A model generated the notes under the pieces. That model was given only the letters and a program-made list of their open reading frames with translations, ran no database searches and was not told the origin of the DNA. From an uncultured Aquimarina sp. (GTDB lineage: Bacteria > Bacteroidota > Bacteroidia > Flavobacteriales > Flavobacteriaceae), in the NCBI GenBank assembly GCA_947499005.1, contig CANMML010000033.1, forward strand, positions 1 through 39,795: a DNA stretch of 39,795 nt, given 5' to 3'. A program made the position numbers and the translations under genes. This document shows, piece after piece, positions 9,001 through 17,481 of the stretch (the stretch's first letter is position 1; each line of letters begins with the position of its first letter).

Positions 9001-11648
9001 TGCTATTAACAGATGTCGATCTTACAGAGAATAATTTGACCACATTAGATATTACCGCTTTGACGGTTTTAGAAAACCTAACGGTAGATGATAATCAGTT
9101 GTCTTCGATAGATTTATTAAATAATACAGCATTAGCCTTTTTTAGTTTCGATAGTAATAATTTTTCGAGTTTGGATTTCTCGAATCTTAGTAATCTAGCA
9201 ATAATTAATGGTAGTGCCAACAATAGTTTAACAGCTATTACCTTAAATGGTGTTACAGGCTTAGAGCGGTTTACTGTAAATACTTCTGCTCTTATTTCTC
9301 TTGATCTAAGTGATGCTGTAAACATAACTTCTTTAAGTTTGCTTGGGAATGATTTAGAAAGCTTAGATTTAAGTAGTAACACTAGTTTAACTCAAGTACA
9401 AATTCCTAACAATAATTTGACTAGTGTAGATTTAAGGAACATTGACCTTTCGCAATTCACTTTTTTTACGGCATTTGGCAATGATAATCTAACATGTATT
9501 ACCGTTAGCGATGTAGCATCTGCAAAAGAACACCTTAGTGATGATTTTGAGTATAGTATTGATTGTGGTACTTATACGTATGTGCCTGATGCGAATTTTG
9601 AATTGGCATTAGCTGTTTATGATGATATTCCAAGAGATGATCATATACCAACAGTCGCAATCGAGATTTTGACGAGTCTAGATGTTTCGAATCTGGGAAT
9701 TATTAGTTTAGAAGGTATACAAGGTTTTGTCGCCTTAAAGAGTTTAAATGCTAGTGAAAATAGTATCGAACAGTTAGATCTTTCGAAAAATATAGCATTA
9801 GAGGAAATCGACTTAGAAGAAAATGACTTAAAAATACTAGACCTCTCAAGTTTGATAAATTTGACAAGTCTTGGGGTAGCTTTCAATGATCTGTTTTCTT
9901 TGAATATCAAAAATGGAGCGAATACAAGCCTTACTCATTTTGATGCTCTTGGAAATGATCTTACTTGTGTTTTGGTAGATAGTGAGTCTTATGCCTTAGA
10001 AAATTTGAGTGTTGGTATTGATGAAGGAGCTTCGTTTAACGAAACAGATTGTACCATATATGTTACTATTCCGGATGATCAGTTTGAAAATGAATTAGCA
10101 GCGTATGATGATGTTTTCAACGACAATCAAGTACCTCTAGACAGGATTTATTTTATAACCTCGATGGATATCGATAGTGAAGGAATTTCTGATTTAACAG
10201 GAATAGAAGCATTTGTGTCCTTACAAGAATTAGACTGTAGCGATAACAATCTTACAACACTTGATGTTAGCAAAAATACAATGCTTCATAGTTTAAGTTG
10301 TGATAATAATCAGTTGACTTCTTTAAATGTTTCAGAGTGTACTCTATTGACAACGCTTGATGTTGAAGACAATCTCCTTAGCTCAATAGATATAAGTACG
10401 AATGTGCTATTGGAAAACTTAGATCTAGAAGATAATAATTTGACGGAGCTAGATATTACTGGCCTAACTAAGCTTATGGATTTAGATGTAGAAGGAAGCG
10501 AACTCACAGCAATTGATCTTTCTCAAAATACATTAATAGAAGATTTAGACCTTGATGATAATCAGTTCGGAAGTATTGATTTGACCAATAATACAGCTCT
10601 GACAAGAGCGGATCTTGATGACAATTCGTTATTAACAGAGGTTACTTTTGGTAATGCTTCCAATCTAGCTACTGTATATGTAGATAAAACAGCTTTAGAA
10701 ACCATAGATGTTACGATGCTTACAGGTTTAGAGACTTTGGATGTAGGAGATAATAACCTAGAAACTTTAGATATTTCTCAGAATACCGTATTAGACGATC
10801 TTCGAGCAGATAATAATGCATTAGTAAGCCTGAATCTTAAGAATGGGAATAATAGCAATTTTACAAGAATGGAGATTGATGGTAACTCAGCTCTCTATTG
10901 TGTACAAGTTGATGATGTAGATTATGCCAATACCAATTTTATAGAAAAAGACGATCAAACGACTTTTAGTGCCGATTGTGAAACCTTATCAATGTCTTTG
11001 GAAGTTATTCTAGAAGGGGCTTTTGATAGTGGCGAAGGCGGCATATTGATGCAGGACGATTTAAGAGATAATAATGTATTACCTACAACCTCACCTTATG
11101 AAGACGCTCTTACTTGTGAAGTTAGTGTTTTTGATACTCATGGCAGCAACGCTGTAGTGGATTGGGTTGAGGTGCAGCTGCGCAATGCCAATGATGTTTC
11201 AGAGGTTGTAGCACGTACATCAGGATTATTGCTTCGCAGTGGAGAGATCGTTGATGTAGATGGGGAATCATCACTTTCTCTGACTGCCTGGCAAGGGAAT
11301 TATTATATAGCGGTGGCACATCGTAACCATTTAACGATAGCCTCTAGTTCAGTTCAACTATTAACAGATGCTATATTGGATCTGGATATGACTGCGACAT
11401 CCAACATCTTAAATGGAGCGGATGCAATGACGGATATGGGAAATGGATTCTACGCTATGCCAGCAGGAGATGTTGATGGTAATGGACAAATCCAGAATAA
11501 TGATTTGAGTACGGCTAATGCAGAACTTGGGAGTTCAAGCTATAGTAACTCGGATGTAGATATGAATGGTCAAATCCAGAATTCGGACATCAATTCGATT
11601 ATTAATGTGAATCTGGGTAGGGGAGAGCAGGTATATATTAATGAATAA
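6099..11648 (+). CDS. Giant secreted leucine-rich repeat protein
   Basis: 1849-residue exported protein. Residues 1-19 are a signal peptide (cut after SISA). Six cassettes follow, starting near residues 21, 247, 474, 828, 1158 and 1320. Each opens with a line like IPDANFEAELxxxxYDD, an acidic GDGQ loop resembling a degenerate EF-hand, then xLDVSxxxIxDLTGIExFxAL, then short LRRs of about 20-22 residues (LTSLDVSNNTxL) and an NLKNGNNTN capping line. From about 1630 a different module begins, ending in two dockerin-like Ca-binding loops (DVDGNGQIQNNDL near 1790, DVDMNGQIQNSDI near 1819). I see no standard T9SS sorting tail. Likely a surface adhesin or scaffold; the ligand is unknown. A strong terminator follows. 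Confidence 0.88.
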   Translation: MKNYLTLLLVLCTINSISAQYTSIPDTNFEAYLETIITDDNSGDGQVPTSEIQSLTSLDVQSLNISDLTGIEDFRALETLYFGNNNVTEIDVSNLTSLKSVRGFNNELTALDLTNNLALTDIRMQENQLTYIDLSNQANLRILQINGNELETIVESNSTALVRFRAYDNHLKSVDLSQNTALTQIQVQNNELHTLNVQNGNNMNVFKFIANNNDDLECILVDDVDHSIENWDSIDDAVSFSSTYCSYTTIPDANFEAALNGYDDISNDGQVPTELIEVITSLDVSDNSITDLTGIQDFEALETLNVANNNLTSLDVSNNTNLTELTTSENSNLTSLDVSGCMLLERITSEANAFTTIDLLENTALDALKISDNATFSSINLVNNTLLRVLTLKSLDKLEIVDVSKNASIDSLQVTNNFKLSQFNVKNGTNTDIIQFVASGNDSLTCIQVDNVSYSNTFWTAIDDTASFSETQYCNYTAIPDANFEAELEAQGYDDISGDGQVPTLLIEGLTELDVSSREIADLTGIEDFVALVDLDVEVNDLTSIDLSNQPLLETVDLDSNNLTSVILPTNGSLKTFICNNNENLTSLDFSGNINLETIQCGRNALEDVDLKNLTVLKNLSLNTNNITSLDISASTQLETLTLGENALSSLDVSNNISLIYISVGENQLTSIDITANTALQYFLFSDNAISTIDVSQNTALLWLYVQNGELTTIDVSQNTLLQKLWVNGNDLTTIDVSNNTVLTEFACYENNISSLDVAVNTALSWFYVNDNNLTSVNLKNGNNTNISSFSAHNNENLTCILVDDASYSTTNWSLVDNHTIFSDTDCLYTSIPDANFEAELDAQGYDDISGDGQILTENIIGITELDIRNEGITDLTGIENFRALKELRANQNQITTIDLSQNTALELLYLGDNDITSLDLSANINLSELSIDDLDLSAGIDLSANVNLTVLSAEESSLSTLDLSKNVLLTDVDLTENNLTTLDITALTVLENLTVDDNQLSSIDLLNNTALAFFSFDSNNFSSLDFSNLSNLAIINGSANNSLTAITLNGVTGLERFTVNTSALISLDLSDAVNITSLSLLGNDLESLDLSSNTSLTQVQIPNNNLTSVDLRNIDLSQFTFFTAFGNDNLTCITVSDVASAKEHLSDDFEYSIDCGTYTYVPDANFELALAVYDDIPRDDHIPTVAIEILTSLDVSNLGIISLEGIQGFVALKSLNASENSIEQLDLSKNIALEEIDLEENDLKILDLSSLINLTSLGVAFNDLFSLNIKNGANTSLTHFDALGNDLTCVLVDSESYALENLSVGIDEGASFNETDCTIYVTIPDDQFENELAAYDDVFNDNQVPLDRIYFITSMDIDSEGISDLTGIEAFVSLQELDCSDNNLTTLDVSKNTMLHSLSCDNNQLTSLNVSECTLLTTLDVEDNLLSSIDISTNVLLENLDLEDNNLTELDITGLTKLMDLDVEGSELTAIDLSQNTLIEDLDLDDNQFGSIDLTNNTALTRADLDDNSLLTEVTFGNASNLATVYVDKTALETIDVTMLTGLETLDVGDNNLETLDISQNTVLDDLRADNNALVSLNLKNGNNSNFTRMEIDGNSALYCVQVDDVDYANTNFIEKDDQTTFSADCETLSMSLEVILEGAFDSGEGGILMQDDLRDNNVLPTTSPYEDALTCEVSVFDTHGSNAVVDWVEVQLRNANDVSEVVARTSGLLLRSGEIVDVDGESSLSLTAWQGNYYIAVAHRNHLTIASSSVQLLTDAILDLDMTATSNILNGADAMTDMGNGFYAMPAGDVDGNGQIQNNDLSTANAELGSSSYSNSDVDMNGQIQNSDINSIINVNLGRGEQVYINE

Positions 11649-11740
11649 TCGTTTCGTTTTTACAATAACATTTTTATTGAATTATAAAGAATTAGTTCAA
11701 TATCCGATTTCAAAAAGTTCGAACTTTCTCTGTTTTCACT

Positions 11741-11774
11741 AAAAAACTCTTAACAAAAATGTTAAGAGTTTTTT
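11741..11774. terminator. Bidirectional terminator between convergent genes
   Basis: A perfect 15-bp stem, arms 11741-11755 and 11760-11774 around a 4-A loop, with T runs on both strands. It lies between the LRR gene (plus) and the unknown exported protein (minus) and can serve both. Confidence 0.9.
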
Positions 11775-11836
11775 GTTTTAAGAATGTTTCTGGATCAATA
11801 TATGGAGTCAAGTTTATTCTACATCTTGATCACTCC

Positions 11837-12655
11837 TTAGATCATTTTTTTTAGTTTAGGGAGTTCTTTATTTATTTCGTCTTGATATTGTTTTACTAAT
11901 GCTGCTTTTTCGTTTTCAGGGTATCTTTTAAGAAAATTAGTCAATTCTCTTTGCATTTGATTTAGATAAGATACTTTTTGAGCAACTTTTTCAGTTTCCT
12001 TATATTTTTTCCAAGTTTTACTTATGTAATTAAAGTCTTTATCTTCTTGTTCCGTTTTTTTAATTTTTTCCCATACAGGCAATAGCTGAGATAATTTTTT
12101 GTTTTCAGGAAAGGATTTTATAGTTTGTTTTAAGTTATGAAGAGCGGCATAAGCAGGTCTCATAGTTGTATCTGAAAAGAATTTGACAGCTTCTTTTTCT
12201 TTATCCCCTAAAAAGACAGTATATATTTGGTTCCAACCTCCAGAAGCTAGATATAAAAAACTACCATCTTCAATTTTTGTTGTTGTAGAAAGTTTGTATT
12301 TTTTTTTTTTGTTAAGAGGTGTTACTTTAAAAATAATTTCTTCAGTTTTGATAACAAGCGATAATTTTCTTGAGATCAATGTTAATTGTTCACCCAAAGA
12401 GGCTTCTGTATACACAATTAATTCTAATAGGTTGTTGGTTCTGTTTAAGGAATTAACAGTTTCTAGATGTTTAAATTCAGGAAAATTAGAGTTATTAATC
12501 AGAGTAAAAGAAGTGTATGATTTTTCTCCTTTAATGTAAAAACCGAGTTGCGTAATTTCTTCCGGTATTAGATTATCATTTGAAGTTGTTTGAGACTGAC
12601 AAGGATTAGTTGTCATAATCAATAAAAGAGTTATTATTTTTAAGTAGCACTTCAT
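11837..12655 (-). CDS. Exported protein of unknown function
   Basis: 272 residues with an N-terminal signal peptide (MKCYLKIITLLLIMTTNPCQ, probable cleavage near SQS). There is no proper lipobox. The N-terminal half is beta-rich (GFYIKGEKSYTSFTLINNS...). The C-terminal half, from about 165, is helical and strongly charged, with many Lys and Glu, and could form coiled coil. I recognise no family. The gene stands alone, convergent with the LRR gene, and shares its terminator. Real coding is supported by the signal peptide and the clean ATG start at 12655. Confidence 0.7.
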   Translation of the reverse strand: MKCYLKIITLLLIMTTNPCQSQTTSNDNLIPEEITQLGFYIKGEKSYTSFTLINNSNFPEFKHLETVNSLNRTNNLLELIVYTEASLGEQLTLISRKLSLVIKTEEIIFKVTPLNKKKKYKLSTTTKIEDGSFLYLASGGWNQIYTVFLGDKEKEAVKFFSDTTMRPAYAALHNLKQTIKSFPENKKLSQLLPVWEKIKKTEQEDKDFNYISKTWKKYKETEKVAQKVSYLNQMQRELTNFLKRYPENEKAALVKQYQDEINKELPKLKKMI

Positions 12656-12983
12656 TATTAAAAGGTTTTTTTCTTCTGATTTATATAAGAATAAATAAAC
12701 ATTGCAGACTATTACAGGAATGTTTCTTAATCAATAAAACTAACTCATTCAATACTTTAATAACTCACTGCTTTCAGGGGTTTTTATAATGAATATTTCT
12801 GTTTGCTTGAGTACTCCCGTTTTTAGAATATAGAGGTTATGTTTGGATTTTTATTTAATAATTTTTGTAAATAACCCTGAATTAGATCTTCTTATGATTT
12901 AGATACTTGTATCTAAATTAAAAATTAGATTTTAGCTTAAATTCATTTAATATTTCTAAAATTTTAAGGTAATTTGATATCGT
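12656..12983. other. Gene-free spacer between divergent genes
   Basis: AT-rich 328-base spacer with no convincing ORF. Its one clear structure is the 22-bp palindrome described separately. Confidence 0.5.
12897..12918. promoter_or_regulatory. Perfect 22-bp palindrome upstream of AraC gene
   Basis: Arms ATTTAGATAC (12897-12906) and GTATCTAAAT (12909-12918) match perfectly around TT. It ends 65 bases before the AraC-family ATG. A symmetric site suits a dimeric regulator; AraC proteins more often bind direct repeats, so another regulator may be involved. No T run follows, so it is not a terminator. Confidence 0.45.
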
Positions 12984-13823
12984 ATGGAATATCATTACAA
13001 AGACAAGTATAGCAGTGAATTTAGTATAGTGGATGTTTCTGAAACTGAATTAGATATTAACAGTTTCAGTCAAAATTGTTATAAAATTGTTTGGGCAAAA
13101 GGCGACGAAGTAACTTTTGATGTCGATGGGTATCTTGTTTCCTTAAAGAAGGATCAACTCCTTTTTGTTTCTCCCCTTAATAAATTAGACTTACAAGTGG
13201 CCCATAAAGAGGTTGTGGTGTATTCATTTAATAGAGAATTCTATTGCATTCGAGATCATGATGCCGAAGTATCTTGTAATGGTTTTTTATTTCTCGGTTC
13301 AGCAAAACCAATTATAGTAGATCTTACTGAGAAAGAAAAAAAGAGCTTCATATTACTATATGATTTCTTTGTAGAAGAATTTGAAGAGAAGGATCACATA
13401 CACGGAGAAATGCTTTTAGTACTTTTAAAGCGATTGCTAATAAAGTCTGTTAGGATTGCTAGAAAATTGCTCCCTAAACAAGACATGCCAGATTCTAAAT
13501 TAGATATTATCAGAAAGTTTAATCTTCTTGTAGAAACTCATTTTAGAGAAAAACATAAAGTATCGGAATATGCCGAATTGTTGAATATTTCTCCTAAATC
13601 TTTGTCAAACACATTTTTAAGATATTATAATAAGCCTCCTTTAAAACTAATAAGTGAGCGTGTTTGTCTAGAAGCGGAAAGACTTATTCGTTATTCCGAT
13701 AAAAGCGTTAGTGAGATTGCTTATATGTTAGGCTTTAGTGAAACCTCCCATTTTTCAAAATTCTTTAAAAAACACACAGGGCATTCTCCTAGGGAATACA
13801 AAGCTATAGGTATAATTGAGTAA
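12984..13823 (+). CDS. AraC-family transcriptional regulator
   Basis: 279 residues. The N-terminal ~150 look like the cupin-type sensing domain of cytoplasmic AraC regulators (strands such as YKIVWAKGDEVTFDVDGYLV). The C-terminal ~100 carry two helix-turn-helices: KVSEYAELLNISPKSLSNTF and VSEIAYMLGFSETSHFSKFF, ending in the family signature TGHSPREYK. No membrane segment. It lies upstream of and on the same strand as the methionine sulfoxide repair cluster, separated by 156 bases with a separate -7 box, so it could regulate that cluster, but this is inference. Confidence 0.9.
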   Translation: MEYHYKDKYSSEFSIVDVSETELDINSFSQNCYKIVWAKGDEVTFDVDGYLVSLKKDQLLFVSPLNKLDLQVAHKEVVVYSFNREFYCIRDHDAEVSCNGFLFLGSAKPIIVDLTEKEKKSFILLYDFFVEEFEEKDHIHGEMLLVLLKRLLIKSVRIARKLLPKQDMPDSKLDIIRKFNLLVETHFREKHKVSEYAELLNISPKSLSNTFLRYYNKPPLKLISERVCLEAERLIRYSDKSVSEIAYMLGFSETSHFSKFFKKHTGHSPREYKAIGIIE

Positions 13824-13875
13824 AATCTGCAAGAGTAGAGTATTAATGTATAAGTAAATTGACTGATAGATAAGT

Positions 13876-13883
13876 TAATTTTG
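13876..13883 (+). promoter_or_regulatory. Candidate -7 box TAATTTTG for msrB
   Basis: Full TAnnTTTG match, 97 bases before the msrB start. The same octamer, TAATTTTG, precedes msrA. A TTG at 13859-13861 lies only 14 bases upstream, closer than the usual spacing. Confidence 0.45.
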
Positions 13884-13979
13884 TAGTACTAAAAAGAAAT
13901 ATTTCTTTGCGATTAGGGAATATGTACAAGATATTAGTAGAATATCACTTTAATCGTATATAATTTAAAACTGAGTATT

Positions 13980-14465
13980 ATGGGAGACAGAAAAGACAAT
14001 AAAGTGTTAAATTGGAGTGATGTTATCCGTTTTGCAAATCATGGAAATCCTATTCCTGATCGCAGAGTTGAAAAAACCGAAGAAGAATGGAAAGTTTTAT
14101 TAACACCAGAACAGTTTAGAATTACACGTAAAGCAGGAACCGAAAGACCACACTCTGGAGCTTTATGTAGTATATATGATGCAGGGAAATACAACTGCGT
14201 TTGTTGTAATACCCCATTATTCGATTCAACAATTAAATTTAATTCGGGTACTGGCTGGCCAAGTTTTTCACAACCCATTAGAGAGAATGCCATTAAGTAT
14301 ATCAAGGATAGTTCTTTTGGAATGGTACGTGTAGAAGTGCAATGTAATACATGTGATGCCCACCAAGGACATGTTTTTCCAGATGGGCCAGAACCAAGCG
14401 GGTTAAGATATTGTATAAATTCAGAATCGATGGTGCTTCAAATGGAAGGAAAGGAGATTGAGTAA
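13980..14465 (+). CDS. msrB: Peptide-methionine (R)-S-oxide reductase MsrB
   Basis: Repairs methionine-R-sulfoxide in proteins. The 161-residue protein has the whole MsrB signature: zinc ligands C73/C76 and C122/C125, the GTGWPSF turn (about 90-96), GHVFPDGP, and the catalytic Cys in RYCINSE (C145). C63 is a candidate resolving cysteine. There is no signal peptide, so it acts in the cytoplasm. Its TAA overlaps the ATG of the next gene by one base, coupling it to the glutaredoxin/GNAT fusion and SelO downstream. The N-terminal ~35 residues are a short family-type extension. Confidence 0.96.
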   Translation: MGDRKDNKVLNWSDVIRFANHGNPIPDRRVEKTEEEWKVLLTPEQFRITRKAGTERPHSGALCSIYDAGKYNCVCCNTPLFDSTIKFNSGTGWPSFSQPIRENAIKYIKDSSFGMVRVEVQCNTCDAHQGHVFPDGPEPSGLRYCINSESMVLQMEGKEIE

Positions 14466-14998
14466 TGGATTTAATTCCACAAATAAAATTATACGGAGCT
14501 GACAGTTGTCACAAAACACAATATTATCAAAGGATTCTAGATAAAACAGAGTTGCCTTATACGTTTTTGGATGTTATAGCTAATGAAGCCTATGGAGATG
14601 AATTGCGAAGTCTATATGAAAATCGAAAACTAAATTTCCCAACCATTACAATTGGTTCGAAAAAATTAAGAAATCCCTTGAAAGAAGATATTGATAAATG
14701 GTTAACTAAATTAATACCTAGTAGATTGAATATAGAGCATAACAAAGAACGCATGCAGTTTACATTAAATGTCAATGGAGAATTAGCAAAAGTAGATTAT
14801 TCTATTAAGGATGGAAAAATGTATCTAAACCATTCAGAAGTACCTTACAATTTAAGAGGTCAAGGTATTGGAAAGGTATTGGTAGAAAAGACCTTCGAGC
14901 AACTTAATAGAGAAGGGTATAAGGCTGTTGCAGTATGTTCTTATATAAGAATTGTAGCGCAGCGAAGTGATACATGGAGTTCAATAATTGAATACTAA
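14465..14998 (+). CDS. Monothiol glutaredoxin-like / GNAT fusion protein
   Basis: 177 residues, two modules. Residues about 6-85 form a glutaredoxin-like fold opening IKLYGADSCHKTQYY. The usual CxxC is CHKT here, so only the first cysteine remains, making it monothiol at best. Residues about 95-177 match the small YidJ-type GNAT acetyltransferases: the acetyl-CoA loop RGQGIGKVLVEK and the C-terminal CSYIRIVAQRS...IIEY. It starts one base inside the msrB stop, and a frame for selO opens before its end, so msrB, this gene and selO form one operon. The substrate is unknown. The redoxin half is related to the paired domains in the reductase fusion at 17739 (shared LYGAD opening). Confidence 0.82.
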   Translation: MDLIPQIKLYGADSCHKTQYYQRILDKTELPYTFLDVIANEAYGDELRSLYENRKLNFPTITIGSKKLRNPLKEDIDKWLTKLIPSRLNIEHNKERMQFTLNVNGELAKVDYSIKDGKMYLNHSEVPYNLRGQGIGKVLVEKTFEQLNREGYKAVAVCSYIRIVAQRSDTWSSIIEY

Positions 14999-15017
14999 TA
15001 TAGCATACACGATAAAG

Positions 15018-16586
15018 ATGAAATTGAACGTAAATAGTATTGATCGATTTACCCAGCAACTCCCTGCGGATAAGGACTTAGATAATAGCAGGAGGCAAGT
15101 AGAGGGAGCTTGTTTTTCATATGTAAATCCCAAGCTGCCCAAAGCCCCTTCTTTACTCCATGTTTCGACAGCGATGTTAGAGAATTTAGGACTTAAAGAA
15201 GAGGATGGACAGCGTGCTGAATTTCTTGATGTCGTTTCGGGAAAAGTAGTGTTGTCTGGGACAAAACCTTATGCAATGTGTTATGGCGGGCATCAATTTG
15301 GAAATTGGGCAGGGCAATTAGGAGATGGAAGAGCCATTAACCTTACCGAGATAGAGCATAATAATAAAATATGGGCTTTACAATTAAAGGGGGCAGGAGA
15401 AACCCCTTATTCGCGAACAGCAGATGGGTTAGCGGTATTGCGATCTTCAATTCGTGAGTATTTATGTAGTGAGGCGATGTACTATTTAGGCGTGCCAACT
15501 ACTAGGGCTTTGTCAATAGTTTTATCTGGAAGCAAGGTGTTAAGAGATGTTATGTATAATGGCAATCCTGCTTATGAGAAAGGAGCTATTGTATCGAGAG
15601 TCGCACCATCATTTCTTCGTTTTGGTAATTACGAAATTTTCGCATCGAGAGGAGATAAAACGACACTAAAAACATTGGTAGATTATACCATAAATAATCA
15701 TTTTTTTCATTTAGGAGTACCTTCCAAAGAGGTATACCTAGATTTCCTGCGAGAAGTGGCACAGAAAAGTATGGATATGGTTATCCATTGGCAACGAGTA
15801 GGTTTTGTTCATGGAGTAATGAATACCGATAATATGTCTATTCTAGGTCTTACCATCGATTATGGGCCCTATGGATGGCTAGAAGGATATGATCATGATT
15901 GGACACCGAATACCACAGATCGTAGACAGAAAAGATACCGTTTTGGTACCCAGCCACAAATTGTATTTTGGAATTTACTACAATTGGCAAGAGCACTTTA
16001 TGGGTTAATTGAAGAAGAGGCACCATTAGAGGAAATTTTAAATGAGTATCATATCAATGTAAAAGTGGCTCATTTAGATATGATGAGGAATAAGCTTGGC
16101 CTAAATACTGAAACGGATAATGATGAGAAGTTAGTTGAAGATTTAGAGAAAGTATTGCAACTCACAGAGACCGACATGACTATTTTTTTTAGGAATCTAG
16201 CGAATCTTAAAAAGCAACAATTCGACGATTGGTTTAGCATAGTTGAAGATGCTTTTTACAAACCCAAAGAAGTATCTAATACCGTCAAGGAAAGCTGGAC
16301 GAATTGGTTTAAAGATTATGGAAAACGTTTGTTAATAGAAGTATGGACAGATGAAGAAAGGAAAAAGGCAATGAATAAGGTAAACCCCAAATATGTGCTC
16401 CGTAATTATATGGCACAATTGGCGATCGATGCAGCAGATGAAGGAGATTATAAGGTGTTAGATGAGCTTTTTGTGCTTCTTAAAAATCCCTATGACGAGC
16501 AGCCAGATGCATTAAAATGGTTTGCCAAACGTCCAGATTGGGCGCGGCATAAAGTAGGTTGTTCTATGCTTTCTTGTAGTTCATAG
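15018..16586 (+). CDS. selO: Protein adenylyltransferase SelO (YdiU family)
   Basis: Pseudokinase-fold enzyme that transfers AMP from ATP to protein hydroxyls; in E. coli its targets include redox proteins. Family hallmarks are present: FSYVNPKLPKAP, CYGGHQFGNWAGQLGDGRA, LQLKGAGETPYSRTADGLAVLRSS, the active-site stretch HGVMNTDNMSILGLTIDYGP, and the C-terminus SCSS with Cys third from the end, the position of selenocysteine in vertebrate SelO. I prefer ATG 15018 (MKLNVNS, preceded by GATAAAG) over the in-frame ATG at 14988, which would overlap the previous gene and add 10 non-conserved residues. Length is then 522, near the family's usual size. Confidence 0.95.
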   Translation: MKLNVNSIDRFTQQLPADKDLDNSRRQVEGACFSYVNPKLPKAPSLLHVSTAMLENLGLKEEDGQRAEFLDVVSGKVVLSGTKPYAMCYGGHQFGNWAGQLGDGRAINLTEIEHNNKIWALQLKGAGETPYSRTADGLAVLRSSIREYLCSEAMYYLGVPTTRALSIVLSGSKVLRDVMYNGNPAYEKGAIVSRVAPSFLRFGNYEIFASRGDKTTLKTLVDYTINNHFFHLGVPSKEVYLDFLREVAQKSMDMVIHWQRVGFVHGVMNTDNMSILGLTIDYGPYGWLEGYDHDWTPNTTDRRQKRYRFGTQPQIVFWNLLQLARALYGLIEEEAPLEEILNEYHINVKVAHLDMMRNKLGLNTETDNDEKLVEDLEKVLQLTETDMTIFFRNLANLKKQQFDDWFSIVEDAFYKPKEVSNTVKESWTNWFKDYGKRLLIEVWTDEERKKAMNKVNPKYVLRNYMAQLAIDAADEGDYKVLDELFVLLKNPYDEQPDALKWFAKRPDWARHKVGCSMLSCSS

Positions 16587-16612
16587 TAAATATAACTTTT
16601 TAAGATTGAATC

Positions 16613-16870
16613 ATGTTGCTAACTATTTTAATGAATGTTGAAGAAGGTTATTCAGAAGGAGTTTATAATGAAAGGAAGTATGGCTTGACCAAAACAACCT
16701 TTAATAAAGGAAGATCTATAAAGTTCTATGCAGAAGAATTAGGAGGGATTGATTTTGTGAGTCTTAACTATTATGTTACCAAGACCAAAGAATTGCTTAA
16801 GCCTTGCGAAATGCCAGAAAGGAAAGTAATACACTTTTTAAATAATGTAAAGCTCATTAAACCTGAGTAA
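16613..16870 (+). CDS. Small conserved protein in the Msr cluster
   Basis: 85 residues, probably cytoplasmic, with a compact mixed composition and central block GVYNERKYGLTKTTFNKG, then AEELGGIDFVSLNYY and LKPCEMPERKV. I have an impression of very similar small proteins in Flavobacteriaceae, sometimes labelled as methionine sulfoxide reductase related, but it has none of the MsrA or MsrB catalytic motifs and its only Cys is in KPCEMP. It lies 26 bases after selO and 101 before msrA on the same strand, so it probably belongs to the repair cluster. A start at the ATG at 16631 is also possible. Function unknown. Confidence 0.72.
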   Translation: MLLTILMNVEEGYSEGVYNERKYGLTKTTFNKGRSIKFYAEELGGIDFVSLNYYVTKTKELLKPCEMPERKVIHFLNNVKLIKPE

Positions 16871-16922
16871 AATAGCAAAGTAAAGAGGATAAATGTATAA
16901 ATGAAAAAGAAGTACCTCTGCA

Positions 16923-16930
16923 TAATTTTG
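16923..16930 (+). promoter_or_regulatory. Candidate -7 box TAATTTTG for msrA
   Basis: Full TAnnTTTG match 41 bases before the msrA ATG, and the same octamer as the msrB box. No -33 TTG is obvious. Confidence 0.45.
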
Positions 16931-16971
16931 TATTGCAAATAAATTAAATAACTCGTATTAACGCATATACT

Positions 16972-17481
16972 ATGAAAGATTTGAAGAAAGCATATATCGC
17001 AGGAGGCTGTTTTTGGGGGATGGAAGATTTATTTAGGTCAAGACCCGGAATTGAAGATACAGAAGTCGGTTATCAGGGCGGAATAAATGAAAATCCAACT
17101 TATCGAAATCATCCAGGACATGCTGAGGGTATCGAATTAACCTATAATCCAAATGAGACATCATTTAAAGAAATTTTAGATTTTTTCTTTAGAATTCATA
17201 ATCCAACAACAGTTGATCAACAAGGGAATGATAGGGGGTCTAGTTACCGATCAGCAATTTTCTATCAGAACGAAGAAGAGAAATCTATTGCAACTGATAT
17301 GATTTCATTAGTTGATGCTTCGGGTAAATGGGAAGGGGATGTAGTAACTACTTTAGAACCTTTTTCTACATTCTGGAAAGCAGAAGATAGTCACCAAGAC
17401 TATTTGGTAAAACACCCTAATGGTTATACCTGCCATTTCCTTCGATTCGAAGAAAGTTTTATTGGCCTTAATAATAGTTAA
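16972..17481 (+). CDS. msrA: Peptide-methionine (S)-S-oxide reductase MsrA
   Basis: Repairs the S epimer of methionine sulfoxide, complementing MsrB. The catalytic motif [11 protein letters not shown] puts the active Cys at position 13; [27 protein letters not shown] and [10 protein letters not shown] follow in family order. This is the subclass with RNHPGHAE where E. coli MsrA has a Cys-containing loop, so recycling probably relies on the C-terminal Cys (YTCHFLRF) or an outside redoxin. Length 169 is normal and there is no signal peptide. Nearby redoxin fusions are possible reductants. Confidence 0.95.
   Translation: MKDLKKAYIAGGCFWGMEDLFRSRPGIEDTEVGYQGGINENPTYRNHPGHAEGIELTYNPNETSFKEILDFFFRIHNPTTVDQQGNDRGSSYRSAIFYQNEEEKSIATDMISLVDASGKWEGDVVTTLEPFSTFWKAEDSHQDYLVKHPNGYTCHFLRFEESFIGLNNS

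Noticed and set aside
7523..10507. Several open minus-strand frames inside the LRR gene
   Set aside because: They are serine/lysine-rich mirror frames caused by the repeated codon pattern of the LRR protein and have no start context or domain.
6099..11648. CRISPR-like appearance of regularly spaced repeats
   Set aside because: The repeats are coding LRR units of variable sequence, not identical palindromic repeats with unique spacers.
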